Positions 1 through 9,737 of a stretch of DNA of 64,000 bases are shown one piece after another. Below the pieces are notes generated by a model, which was given only the letters and a program-made list of their open reading frames with translations, ran no database searches and was not told the DNA's origin. The stretch comes from Gracilaria gracilis (taxonomy: Eukaryota > Rhodophyta > Florideophyceae > Gracilariales > Gracilariaceae). The stretch's first letter is position 1. Each line of letters opens with the position of its first letter. The translations under genes were made by a program, and so were the position numbers. Where the stretch lies: the NCBI GenBank assembly GCA_030374805.1, contig JARGSG010000132.1, positions 1 to 64,000 on the forward strand, in the 5' to 3' direction.

Positions 1-123
1 ACCGGCGCTTGTTTGTAATGTGACGCCGCGTGTACTTAAGCACCTTCGCTGTCCTGCGAACTGCCTCGATAAGCACAACGCTCTGTACCTCCCCGTTACG
101 GTTTCCGGGGATCTCTTCTTCTC

Positions 124-158
124 CTGTCACAACCAAGTGATCCTCTCGGTTGTGACAG
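124..158. repeat. Perfect 11-bp stem-loop in the leader of copy A
   Basis: CTGTCACAACC at 124-134 faces GGTTGTGACAG at 148-158 with a 13-nt loop. The same stem is kept in copy B at 53181-53215. A related stem, CGACAACCAC/GTGGTTGTCG, lies at 698-726 in copy A and 52613-52641 in copy B. Confidence 0.8.
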
Positions 159-416
159 AAGAAAAAAATATCGCCGGAAACTGTATAAGGAAGGTGCTCT
201 TTGCTTCCTTGTTCTGTTGCGCGGACGTAGTGGCACACATGGTACGTTCGACAATTTTGTTCGTTTTCTGTGAATCGTACTAACTGGCGTACTCTTCTAT
301 TTTCCATGCTATTGCGTATTCAAGCCAGAGTCGCCGGACACAGTGTATGCCACTTCTGCATCCTTGCTTTACTGAGAACATTCGGAAGTGCTTGAGCTGG
401 CCGTGATGATCGAGTA

Positions 417-448
417 CGATTATTTGAGTTGTTCAACTCATGTAATCG
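417..448. repeat. 32-bp parS-like palindrome, site 1 of copy A
   Basis: The half-site CGATTACATGAGTTG is present as a near-perfect inverted pair. The core is GAGTTG-TT-CAACTC. It recurs at 570-601 in copy A and at 52738-52769 and 52891-52922 in copy B. Recurrence of the same long palindrome beside a ParB-like gene suggests a protein-binding site; that role is inference. Confidence 0.75.
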
Positions 449-569
449 GCTTTGGCTTTGACAGCCAGCTCAATCACTGTTGGACTGTGGTTATTTATTA
501 GACCGACTAGATTAGACTGCGTTAGGTCGAACTATCGGAATTGGTTGAGCTACGGGTGATGGTGGACTA

Positions 570-601
570 CGATTACATGAGTTGTTCAACTCATATAATC
601 G
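570..601. repeat. 32-bp parS-like palindrome, site 2 of copy A
   Basis: Same palindrome as at 417-448, with half-site CGATTACATGAGTTG and its near-exact reverse complement. It lies about 150 bp from site 1. The two sites have the same spacing in copy B. Confidence 0.75.
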
Positions 602-1089
602 TGTTGAGCCATTACTGATATTTCAATCACTGAAAAAGAATAATCCCCAATATAGTCTCTAGATGAATGTCGTGGCCAGTGGTGAGTTCTTCTTCTCCGA
701 CAACCACATAATGCTCGTGGTTGTCGCAAAGGGGGTATTCATTATCGGTCACGACCTTGGGCGCTATAGGAAAATCTACATCATATAAAGTTAGAGAAGG
801 TAGTCGGTAGAACTACCTTCTTCGATTTGATAGGATGTAAAGTTTCTGATATAGAGCATATTCTGCCAGATCGATGTGATGTATTATTTGTTTTGTTTTA
901 TACATGACCAACAAGCTGCGAACTACTTCTATTCTAAACTGTTCTCCGTGCTTATGGAGAGCAATTTTTATTGCTTTCCAACAAACTAACCGAACGACAG
1001 TCATATGATTTGACGCCCTTACGTCCTCCCGTCATTATGAAAAGATGCAGGGCTTTAAATATTCATAAAACAATCATAAGTGAAAACCG

Positions 1090-1580
1090 TTGTCGACAGC
1101 GGTCCGAGGTGTCGTCCAGCTTCATCGGCCACGGCGCGTGGACAGCGGTCCGGAGTGGAGTGGCGCTTCATCAGTGCCATGATGAAGCGCCACTCCACCC
1201 CGGACCGCTGTCCGAAAAATTAAATTTTTTTTCGCGTGGACAGCGGTCCAAGGTGTCGTCCAGCTTCATCAGCCACGGCGCGTGGAAAGCGGTCCGGGGT
1301 GGAGTGGCGCTTCATCACGGCACTGAAGAAGCGCCACACCACCCCGGACCGCTGTCCGAAAAAGTAAATTTTTTTTTGGGGTGGACAGCCGTTCGGGGTG
1401 TCGTCCGACTTCCTCCGCCACAGCACGTGGACAGCCGTCCGAGGTGTCGTCCAGCTTCATCGGCCACTGCGCATGGACAGCGGTCCGGGGTGGTGTGGCG
1501 CTGGACAGCGGTCCGGGGTGGTGTGGCGCTTCATCAGGGCACTGATGAAGCCTCACTCCAACCCGGACCGCTGTCCATGC
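1090..1580. repeat. Array of long GC-rich hairpins (GACAGCGGTCC family)
   Basis: At least three units have arms of about 30 bp that begin GACAGCGGTCCGG and end CCGGACCGCTGTC, for example 1141-1211, 1285-1357 and 1501-1577. Half-units lie between them. Two arms enclose GGCGCTTCATCA and its complement, so the whole unit folds back on itself. Copy B keeps one unit at about 52140-52212 and another borders it at about 53340-53477, so the array is expanded in copy A. Open frames across this stretch are by-products of the repeats. Confidence 0.8.
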
Positions 1581-1950
1581 AGAAAACTTAACGGACGCAA
1601 TTCTTTTTCTTTTCCTTCAAAACTGGGTGCCTTTATTATATAGCTCCGCGTACGTAGTAATTATGACGATCATTTAACTTTCTAAATAAAGCGATGGTGA
1701 ATTCTAAAACGTGAAATACGGAACCCCTTGAGTTCAATCCTATATTGAGCGGGCGCATTGTTCGGTCAGGAAGTAAAGGCAATGAACGTGATTGAGAAAG
1801 TAACGTCCACTATACGTTCTCGTGAGCATTCTCGACGGTCTTAATCCGCGTTTCGAATTGTTTGAACCCTTTGTATCCAACATGGCGCCTCTGAACCATA
1901 AAAGGGAGCGGGAGTCAGCGCGATCGAAGAGGAACAGCAAGGGGTCAGAA

Positions 1951-4145
1951 ATGGCGCTGTTTACGGGAGGAAGAGGAAAGGCGAAGGTCTCCACGCCTCG
2001 TAGGGCGAATATCGCGTTCCGAGCGAGGCACACCGCGCGCGATGAAGAAGAAGACGAGTACTCCCGCGCCACATAAGGTAAAAGGTTGCGACTCTGTATC
2101 TTTGTTCATCAGCCTTGGAAAGGACAAGAGCAGGGTTAAAGTTGGTACTGCGGAAGTATATGGCGTGGGGCCTGCTGGTGGTACCGCGAAGGGGCTCTGC
2201 CGTTCGCTGCATGGCCATCTTCTAAGCACCACTGCCTTAGAGGGTGAGGATTTGGTGGTTATCTGGAGGACGAATATTTCAAGTCATCTAGACGCGAAGT
2301 ACGCTTACCGTTTCCAAGGTTCGGAGGAACCCTCGAGTAAGCTCCCCGAATTGTTATCGGCTGGGTTGTATGCCTGGGATACGTCGATGATGGCCTCAAT
2401 TGAGATTCCGCAGAGTCCCACTTCGCACCCAGCTCCGCACCCTGGGGCCGGGAAGTTGTCCACCTCTCAGCCTGAGAGTGAAGATGTTGAGGAGGTCAAG
2501 GAATCGGCTGAGCAGTCCTCTAAAACGGCCAAACTCCAGTCTCCACCAACGAAAAAAAAGACGAAGAGGTTCTAAAGGGATGAAGAAACCGGTGGGAGCA
2601 ATTGAGAGGATTAACATCGTGGATGACTCCGATGACGATGTTATGGAGGTTATTGGGACTACTAAGGCTTCCCTGGGTGGAACTAAGGAGGATTTGTTCG
2701 ATGAAGGAGATGAAGTTTCGTCGGATGAGGTGGACTCCACGCTGCCGCTATCGAAGATATCCCTCGCCGACTATGTTCAGCAGCGGTTGACAACGGATAT
2801 CAAGATGATTGAAATCCCGAAGAAGACGGGTCGCAGTGTGGAGCTGGCGCACAAGGAGGCCACGAAGATGAAGTGCCGCAACTTTGGTTGGCTTCCCTCC
2901 GCCGGTTCGATTGCCGTTGCACTTGTAGGCGATTTGGATGCGAGTGATATCGTTGACGGGAGACTTGTGCTGCCTGTAACACTTATAGACGGATATCACC
3001 GATTTCTTGTACTACAGGACCTGCGTGAGGAAGGAGGGAAATGGGAGGATATCGTGAAGTCTCTGAATGTTGTGTTATGGAGGAGGAAGGATAGTAATTC
3101 GATGGTCATGAATGAAGTGCTAGGACTTGGCAATTTCCTGAACGAGATGAGCTCCAATGTTTTGAAGATTTCTTTCGCAGACAAGCTTCACAGCACGGTG
3201 TCCTTCGTTGAAAACATCATTGACGAAGGAGGAGTGGATGCGAAGAAGATGACGCCCAAACAGATAGCGGGCGCGTTGAAAAGAAGTGGGGTTATCGGGG
3301 ACTATAGTATGCGTCACTTGAATCGCTATGCGGCACTGGCTCTGAAGTTTAAGCAAAGCGAGGGGCTTCTCCAATTCTTTGAGAAGGTGTGTGAGGAGGG
3401 GCCGCCGCTGACGCTCACACATGTGTCCAGTGACCTCCTTATGGGACTCGCAGATGGGGAATTCCGTTTCGTCGTCCGTTACTTGCAATGGAATGTACAA
3501 CTGAGAATGTTCTCTGCACGGAGGACGGGCCGTTTTGAGGATATGAGGAAGCACTTCTTGCAGTGTGCAATTGGTATGTTTAAGCTTTGCGACATGACTG
3601 CCAAGAGGCAGAAGATGACAGTGGAGGAAGTGATGCAGACGGTTCTCAAGATTGGAGGAAAGGGGGTATCTTTCTTGGAATATCTCGGGAAGCAAACAGC
3701 CAAAATGGAGCTCGCGGGAGCAAAGCCTTTGTGGGACGGGATGGTGTCTAGGAGGGTGAAGACTGCAGGTAACAAGCTGGAACAACGTTTTAAAGTACCG
3801 CTGCGAAGTTCAGAGGAGGAGGACGTTGTAGAGGAGGTTCTTGAAGAGGTTGTGGAACCAGAGGGGACGGCCAAGGCTCCATCTGCTGAGGTGGAGAACG
3901 ATCCCATGGTGGTGGAAAGCCCTGAACCAGAACCACCGGTGCTGAGACGTAGCACAAGACGTAAGGTAATTCCGGGTCGCTTGAGAGAAGAGGAGGTTGG
4001 ACAGGTTGTGGGGAAGAAGAGGAAAACGAGGAAGAGAACTTCTGTGGTGCTTACTGACGACGAGGATGAAGATGATGTGCAACCTGCCGCGAAGCGAAGA
4101 AGGAAGGGTACGGTGAACACATCTTCTGTGGACATACCTTTGTAG
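1951..4145 (+). pseudogene. ParB/Srx-fold-like DNA-binding protein of the mobile element (broken)
   Basis: The clearest domain is in the open stretch 2400-4145. Its residues 165-225 end in VTLIDGYHRFLVLQDL, matching the ParB/sulfiredoxin-like nuclease motif (D-G-x-H-R). A helical region follows, with KMTPKQIAGALKRSGVIGDYSMRHLN split over a likely HTH. The C-terminus is acidic and basic by turns (RRSTRRK, KKRKTRKRT, AAKRRRK), like nuclear localisation signals. The N-terminal part begins at 1951 (MALFTGGRGKAKV) and is also found in copy B (MAPFTRGRGKAKV), which supports that start. Comparison with copy B indicates about two breaks in copy A. In bacteria and phages such folds bind palindromic DNA or are fused to DNA methylases; that this one binds the leader palindromes is inference. 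Confidence 0.6.
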
Positions 4146-4166
4146 GTTGTTAACCTGTTCAGGGAA

Positions 4167-4559
4167 ATGACGAAGACTGCATTGAAGAAGTTCTTTAAGA
4201 AGCAGAAAATCAATGTGATGTCGTCCGGTGAGGGCGAGGAGGAGAGTGAAAGTAGTGAGAAGGATAGTGGATTTGTTGGGGATGAACAGGGGGGGAAGGT
4301 GAAGGAGGAATGCGTAGCTTTGAGGATAACAATCCGGATGTTCTCCCGAAAGGGGATGAAGACAGCTGGGGAGTACACCGGGGGATCGGATATGTCGTGG
4401 ACGAATATGGTGAGTGCACTGCCGAGTGAGTGGCCGGGAGGGAAGAATGCTGTGAAACACCAGCACCCGTGGATGGATATGCTTTACCTACGAAAGCAGC
4501 ATAGGACGGGGTGTTTAACGATGGAGTATTTGAGAGCGGTGCATCACGCGGTGTACTGA
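4167..4559 (+). CDS. Small acidic protein with PIP-box-like N-terminus, mobile element
   Basis: A 130-residue open stretch lies just after the ParB-like frame and in the same reading phase, so it may be part of that protein or a separate short gene. The N-terminus MTKTALKKFFKKQK resembles a degenerate PCNA-interacting motif (x-x-x-L-x-x-F-F followed by basic residues). A Ser/Glu-rich acidic stretch follows. The C-terminal half (residues 55-130), with conserved-looking Trp, His and Tyr residues, matches no family I know. Confidence 0.35.
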   Translation: MTKTALKKFFKKQKINVMSSGEGEEESESSEKDSGFVGDEQGGKVKEECVALRITIRMFSRKGMKTAGEYTGGSDMSWTNMVSALPSEWPGGKNAVKHQHPWMDMLYLRKQHRTGCLTMEYLRAVHHAVY

Positions 4560-4718
4560 CATGCAGCCCAGAATGTGCACAAGAACTGGGGACTACGAAG
4601 GAACCAGTTCTTTGGGTGAAGCTCCCGTTGAAGGGAAAGCCGAAAAAAAGGAAGAGGCTCTTTGGATGACAGCGATGGAGAGGGATGACCTTGCGCGAGA
4701 TTTTTTGGCGCGAAGAGA

Positions 4719-5744
4719 ATGGAGTTGATGAAGAGAGAATTCTGTGTGCTGGAGGAATTTGGAAGTGACGAACGCATGTCAGATGAGGCGAAGAAAAGGG
4801 GGGTGGTGTTGGATGAAGATGTGACAGAGAGTATGTTTGAGTTCTTTCACAAGGATTTCTTGGAACAGCCGAACCTCAAGTTCGAGAAGAACCGCAAGAG
4901 ATGGAACCCTATCATCAATGCGGGAGATGGGGAGGACGCGGGGGATAGAATGAAAGGCATTGGGCGATACATTACCACGAAGAAGGGGATTGTGGATTAC
5001 ATGGAATCGGATGAGAAGAATGTGATGATGGTGAGAAAGAGGGCGTTGTTGGATGCTAGGTTTGGGCAGATAGCAGCCGCTCTTCGTCTGTGTAACAACA
5101 GTAGGGCGAAGAAGAGGATGTATGCGCTGGAAACAGGAGGACGTGTGTTGTGTACGGGGGAGGGATGCCCGAGGCAGTTGTTGCACACCGATTTCCGAGG
5201 GTTGACGGTGGAGAAGAACAATGGGGAGATTCCAGGATTCTTCATGATGGCCTCCGGGGGGAGCTCTTGTATGATATGGGTATCTGAGAGGTCACATAAT
5301 ATGTATGTGACGGATGACAAGAGTTTGAAGAGGCTGTCTCGTACGATGGTTGTGATGAAGTTCAGGGTTCCACCGCACTCCATGTTGATTGGAAGGGGAG
5401 ATGTGTTTCATGCTGGGGCTGGGTACATGGATGCGCTGGTGAAAGAGATTTGTCTACGGTATCATATGTACTTTGTGCCCGAGGGATACAAGCTCCCTGA
5501 TGCGGTGCACAGGCAGCCTGCTTTTCGGCCCAAATTCTTAGATGAGGAATTTGGACTCGGGGAAGACCCGAACGACCAGCTGGACGAGGAGGAAAGTTCT
5601 GTGAGCAACTTTAAAATGGAGGAAGAGGAATTTGGAGAGGAGGATTACGAAGAGGAAGATGACGAGGCACAAGGCCACAAGGCTGATAACACGGATGGGG
5701 ACTACGAAGAGGGACCGATGATAATGGATTATGAGGAGGACTAG
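4719..5744 (+). CDS. 2-oxoglutarate/Fe(II) oxygenase-like protein of the mobile element
   Basis: This 341-residue frame shows the facial triad and co-substrate Arg of the double-stranded beta-helix oxygenases: H156-T-D158, distal H231 in GRGDVFHAG, and R247 in LRYHMYF. The spacing suits phytanoyl-CoA-dioxygenase-like or nucleic-acid-modifying 2OG enzymes. Residues 1-140 are a helical leader with no known domain. Residues 275-341 are an acidic tail of Glu/Asp with Tyr. The gene lies in the same phase as the ParB-like frame upstream. The substrate cannot be told from sequence. Its company (ParB here, DNA methylase in the related block near 55 kb) makes a DNA- or chromatin-directed hydroxylase/demethylase plausible, but this is inference. 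Met at 4719 is the first in the uninterrupted frame. Confidence 0.55.
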   Translation: MELMKREFCVLEEFGSDERMSDEAKKRGVVLDEDVTESMFEFFHKDFLEQPNLKFEKNRKRWNPIINAGDGEDAGDRMKGIGRYITTKKGIVDYMESDEKNVMMVRKRALLDARFGQIAAALRLCNNSRAKKRMYALETGGRVLCTGEGCPRQLLHTDFRGLTVEKNNGEIPGFFMMASGGSSCMIWVSERSHNMYVTDDKSLKRLSRTMVVMKFRVPPHSMLIGRGDVFHAGAGYMDALVKEICLRYHMYFVPEGYKLPDAVHRQPAFRPKFLDEEFGLGEDPNDQLDEEESSVSNFKMEEEEFGEEDYEEEDDEAQGHKADNTDGDYEEGPMIMDYEED

Positions 5745-5947
5745 ATAAAACATGTAGGACGTGTAGTGTTATGTGTGTGAGAGTGAGGTGACTTGACTAG
5801 TAATGAGAAATAAACGAATGTTTTCATATAATGTGAGCATAAAAGGATTGTTGAAGAAAGAAAATGAGTTCCAAAACGTGGGGTAAGGAGAGAGAGTATT
5901 GTGCGAAGATATCTTTTTTACAAAATGAGACCAAAGTAGTACTGGTA

Positions 5948-6781
5948 CTAAAAGAGTATGTTTTTTCTAAGGACATTGACATAGTTGGTGTGAAAAGGGG
6001 CAGGGTCAGCCAAGCCCGCTCTCCTGGTATCCTCGGAGGAAAGGTAGAAGTAAGCATTTCTGAATTCGTACTCAGAGAATGAGGCGTGGAAGGAGGTAAG
6101 AGTGCTGCCGTAGCTGAGGAGGGATTGTACTGTGGAGGGGATATTGTAGGAGATAGCTTTGTTGGAGAAGACTATGCCGAGTAGTTCCTTCATTATCGTT
6201 GAGAATATGGTATTGTAGTGGGTGGCCACATCATGCATGGTAATGAAGCCGTGGGAGGAACCAACTAGGTTGAATGAAGAGATCCAGATGAGCTTTTTGT
6301 AGTAGGATTTAGAGAAGGCGTCTTCGTCAACGATATTGCAAGTGAGACCTGCGTTAAAGAAGCGTTGTGCTAGTGCGAAAGCCCATTTTCCGGTGACAGT
6401 TGTGTGGCCGTTGGGAGCAAGAGCGGTGACGCCATCCTGTGAAGGTGCACCGAGAGTGGGTACGGCGATGTAAAGAACTGCTCATGTGGTGTGATGGAGA
6501 CCATGTTTTGAAAGAATGGGAAGAATGTGGCAGTTCTGAACGAAGACCAAGTCTTGTCTGCGAGATGGAGGGCAGAAGCGAATTACTGTTTCCAACAAGT
6601 TGCTCCTGCCGCAGAAGAAAATGGGACCTTGCGGAATGCTGTGTGCGGCTATGAAATCTTGGAGTGAAAGAATGGTATCTTGAGGGGTACCGTGGTCGTA
6701 AAGCATGGAGCCAATGCGGCCTCTGCATACAACAACAGTTGGGGTGTGGGAGGAGCGGAGAGAAGAGGAAGGCGAGGTCAT
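5948..6781 (-). pseudogene. Ketopantoate-reductase-like (ApbA/PanE superfamily) oxidoreductase with one in-frame stop
   Basis: Reading on the minus strand from ATG at 6781, the protein has an N-terminal VVVCRGRIGSML (G-x-x-G dinucleotide-binding loop) and a central RRQDLVFVQN strand. The C-terminal half reads GVTALAPNGHTTVTGKW followed by YYKKLIWISSFNLVG, the helical dimer domain of the ApbA/PanE superfamily. A single in-frame TGA at 6482-6484 separates the halves; the frame is otherwise continuous to 5948. The stop falls where an Arg codon would suit, so it is either a nonsense mutation or a sequence error. It is likely a host gene caught between mobile elements. The exact substrate is unknown; algal relatives form a clade apart from true PanE as far as I recall. 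Confidence 0.55.
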
Positions 6782-7189
6782 TTTGTCGAATTTGTTGGAT
6801 GCTGTGAGGAGATATTGTGCTACAAGAGAGGAAGGAAGAGATGCTTAAGTAGAGAACGGCGTTGCCGATGTATACATCGATAAAATGGTTTCAGAGGAAA
6901 AGATAGTTTTTATGACTAAGTAGTTGAAAGAATGAGGTAGGTGGGTATGAAGGGATTAGGACAGATGAATGTGTTTATGAAAAGAGATGTGTCGAAATGA
7001 AGTATAAAGGGGAAGATTTAATGCTAAGCAGTTAAGGAACGGGCGCTGTGGATTGGTTTTGTGGGATGGTACTGAAAGGAAAAAACGAAAATATGGAAAC
7101 ATCTGGGAGAAATGGAGTTCTTGCGAAATGGCGGGAAATTGAGGTATAGAAAATTGTGATACAAATAGGCCTGCGGGGTATAGGGGTGT

Positions 7190-8214
7190 GTGGCCACGAG
7201 TGTAACGGCTGTGATCAGGGGTGGCAAGGACGAGAGTTGTTGTAAGTCGGTCAGGTCTGTTCAAGTCATTTATCGCCGGACGCCGTCTTTTCTCGGGATG
7301 TGGAATGGATACGTTGGTGACGAGGAGCTAATGGCTCCGGTGCATAGGACGGAAGTGCCAGAGACGCCGCCGCGGGAGGGAAGGGGTACTGAGGGGGTTT
7401 GTGTGAGTCAGAGGGTTTGTAATGGGGATGGGGATGGAGGACGAGGACCGGAGAGAAGGTTTATGGGGGAGATGGAGGAACGCGTGAGGAAGCTTGGGGC
7501 GAGTTTGAAGGAGCACTTTGACGACATGCTGACGGAGATGGTGGCAGACATGGGAGGGGTGGTGCTGAGTGTGTTGGAGGTTGGGGTGCCGATGGAATTG
7601 ATTTCGACGATTCGGAAGAGGATGAAGTTGACTGGGGTGGGGGCTGTGGGACATGTTAATGGGATGTTGGAGTGCGTGGGGAGGGAGATGGGGAGGCTGC
7701 GAAAGGAGAACATGGGGCTCAAGGGTAGGGTTGAAGTTTTAGAGGAGCAAGTGGGACAGGTGGAGAAGGCGTGCAAATTGCTGATGGAGTTGAAGGAAAT
7801 GATGAAAGGAGGGCGAGCAGGGGTGGGAGAGGGAGCAGGTAAAGGGTCGCCGGTGATGCCTGGTTCTCGGGGTGGGCGGGGGAGTGTGAGGGAGAGGGGG
7901 GGAGAAGAGAAGGTGTGAGGGGTCGACTGAAGAAGAGGAGGAAGGGTGGGGTGATGGTGGACGAGGATGGGAAGGTGTTTGTGCCGCCACAGCTGCTGGG
8001 TGGCGCGCTGTTGGTGGGTTTCGGGAGTGCGGCGGCGGCTGTGAGGACGGCGGAGCGTATATTGGAGGAGCAGGAGGAGAAGAGGCTGGGAGGGGTTGGA
8101 AGCCGCTTTGGGGCTAGAAGGGTGTACCAGAATGGGGAGAGTTGTCCGTTGGACTTCTTTAACTTCACGTTTAGGGAAACTGAGATTCAGGATCCGAATG
8201 CCGAGTTGGAATAA
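7190..8214 (+). CDS. Unrecognised coiled-coil protein, purine-rich gene
   Basis: The first frame (7190-7918, 242 residues) has a Gly/Val-rich leader. Residues 85-205 are predicted helix with heptad-like hydrophobics (RRFMGEMEERVRKLG, then GREMGRLRKENMGLKGRVEV), i.e. a coiled coil. A second frame (about 7915-8214) overlaps its stop by a few bases. It continues with a basic KKRRK patch and RTAERILEEQEEK, and ends PLDFFNFTFRETEIQDP. The two look like one protein split by a frame change near 7900. Codon use and purine bias resemble the element genes on either side, so it may belong to a mobile element. I do not recognise the family. Confidence 0.35.
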
Positions 8215-8469
8215 ACCAGCGCTGGTGACCCGAGAGTAAATTTTTTGATTGATTTTGACGGCTGCGACGAATGTGAGGTGACGGGCAGTGGCGCACGTAC
8301 TGCAAACTAGCATACAACTTCCACAAATGGAGTTCAACTGCGGCACGTGGAAATGCGATTTCCAAAAAAAAAATTTTTTTGCTTTGCCAACTAGCGCAAT
8401 CTGCGAAATTGCTAGTTTTTTCGGACTTTTATTTTCATAACTAGCCATCTAGCATACTAAACTAGCATT

Positions 8470-9519
8470 CCGAGAACACCGACGCTGGACCACGTAACCA
8501 TCATGCCTGTTGTCAATGCAGCAGGCCAAAAGTTCAAACCAGTAGTCGTCTTTCCCGGAAAACAGGCAAGGTTTCGCAGAGTGAATGGAAAGTATGAGAC
8601 CCTTCATGACCATCTTCCACCGTGCTACTTGCACCATCGCGAGCCTACCGGCGTCAACAGCGCAATTTTTTTCGACTGGGCTAAGAACTTTGTCATGGAC
8701 ACCGCTCACATCCGGGAATGTGGACGTAATATGCTGCTGGTGTTTGACGGCTACGCAGCTCATATACAGTTTAAGACGCTCCTGCTACTCAAAGAAAATC
8801 GAATCTTTGTTGTAGGCCTACCTGCGCACACCTCCAATGTACTTCAACCACTTGATGTCGGAGTGTTTTCCCCGTTCACGTCCTTCCTGCAGAGAGAGAT
8901 TCATGCCACGGCTCGTGTTCATATTACTTTTGACGCCTTTGATGTTGCGAGTTGCATAAGTAATGCTTACGATGAGATTGTTACTCGCCGAAACATTGTG
9001 AAGGGTTTCCACACTGCTGGGGCTTGGGTAATTGCCGAAGGATCCGCCTCGATATAACCAGTGATGGAAAAATGGTTGAAGAAGTATGAACCGATAACTT
9101 TTCGCAATTTGATGAAAATCTTTGAACAAAAATCGCGAACTCTTCTTCGAAATGTAGAAGTTGAGAACAGCGGAACAATTCGCATCAACACTGCTTCCGG
9201 CGCTCATCTAAGAGCTGACGTAGTGTTACGCGCGTTGAAGGAGCGGGATGAACGTCGTGCTAAGAAGCGGATGAGCGTCGAGGAACGAGAGGAAGGCTCT
9301 AGGTTGAGAAAAGCGCCTAATGGGCGGGCCGGCCGGCCAAAACGGGATGTTGATGTTCAAACCCATGCGGAGCTCCGACGTCTGTTGAGTCTTGCGCCCG
9401 AGCGTGCAATTCGTCGTCAAAGCTTGGCGAATTCTCGCCGTGATCGTCCTGCAGCTCGGGCGGCGCAGGCAGCACGGAAGCGATCCGGATTGGTAAGGGG
9501 TGATGGAAGTCGTGTGTAG
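8470..9519 (+). pseudogene. Pogo/Tigger-type (Tc1-mariner superfamily) transposase, 5'-truncated
   Basis: The frame starts without a Met at about 8470 in HVTIMPVVNAAGQKFKP. This is the middle of a DDE_1 (PF03184-type) catalytic domain. It continues with LLVFDGYAAH (second Asp of the triad), then VGLPAHTSNVLQPLDVGVFSP, a signature of pogo/Tigger/CENP-B-like transposases. One in-frame stop near 9057 precedes the C-terminal part (9061-9519), which is basic and ends RKRSGLVRGDGSRV. The N-terminal HTH/CENP-B domain and the first catalytic Asp are missing. The upstream 250 bp are AT-rich with repeated CTAGC motifs and hold no coding remnant I can see. It is a dead fragment of a plain DNA transposon. 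Confidence 0.75.
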
Positions 9520-9737
9520 TGCTGTTAAGTGCCAAATACGTTGTTGTGATTGGTCAAAAGCAACGACTGTTTGGTCCAAATTTGAATATTCTTAGTATTT
9601 GACCGTTTGAGAGAGGGTACACTTTGTTCTTTTATGCGCAAGTACGCCGTCTGTTCTGCGTGAAAGTCTGGCAGACGAAAGGCCGACGTTTCTGTTTTCT
9701 ATAAAAAGTGGTTTGGAGCCTCAGAATTTTCTAACGG

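Larger units (their letters stand above)
1..5760 (+). mobile_element. Copy A of an unclassified large mobile element (ParB/2OG-oxygenase element), left end cut by the window
   Basis: Positions 1 to about 3517 are repeated in inverted orientation at about 50210-53345 (copy B), with most bases identical by eye. This makes the stretch a dispersed repeat and not a single-copy locus. It consists of a 1.9 kb non-coding leader full of palindromes, a ParB-like gene, a small basic-N-terminus open stretch and a 2OG-oxygenase-like gene, all on the plus strand and purine-rich. A polyadenylation-like AATAAA lies at about 5810. I see no terminal inverted repeat at the right end, and the left end is outside the window, so its class is unknown. 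No capsid, reverse transcriptase or DDE transposase is visible in it. Confidence 0.6.

Noticed and set aside
971-1643. Overlapping open frames of 68-206 codons on both strands across the GC-rich hairpins
   Set aside because: The same repeat units give open frames in several phases and on both strands. This comes from repeat structure, not coding constraint.
3479-4466. Minus-strand frames of 299 and 218 codons
   Set aside because: Antisense to the 3' end of the ParB-like gene. Ser/Pro/His-rich translations reflect purine-rich sense codons.
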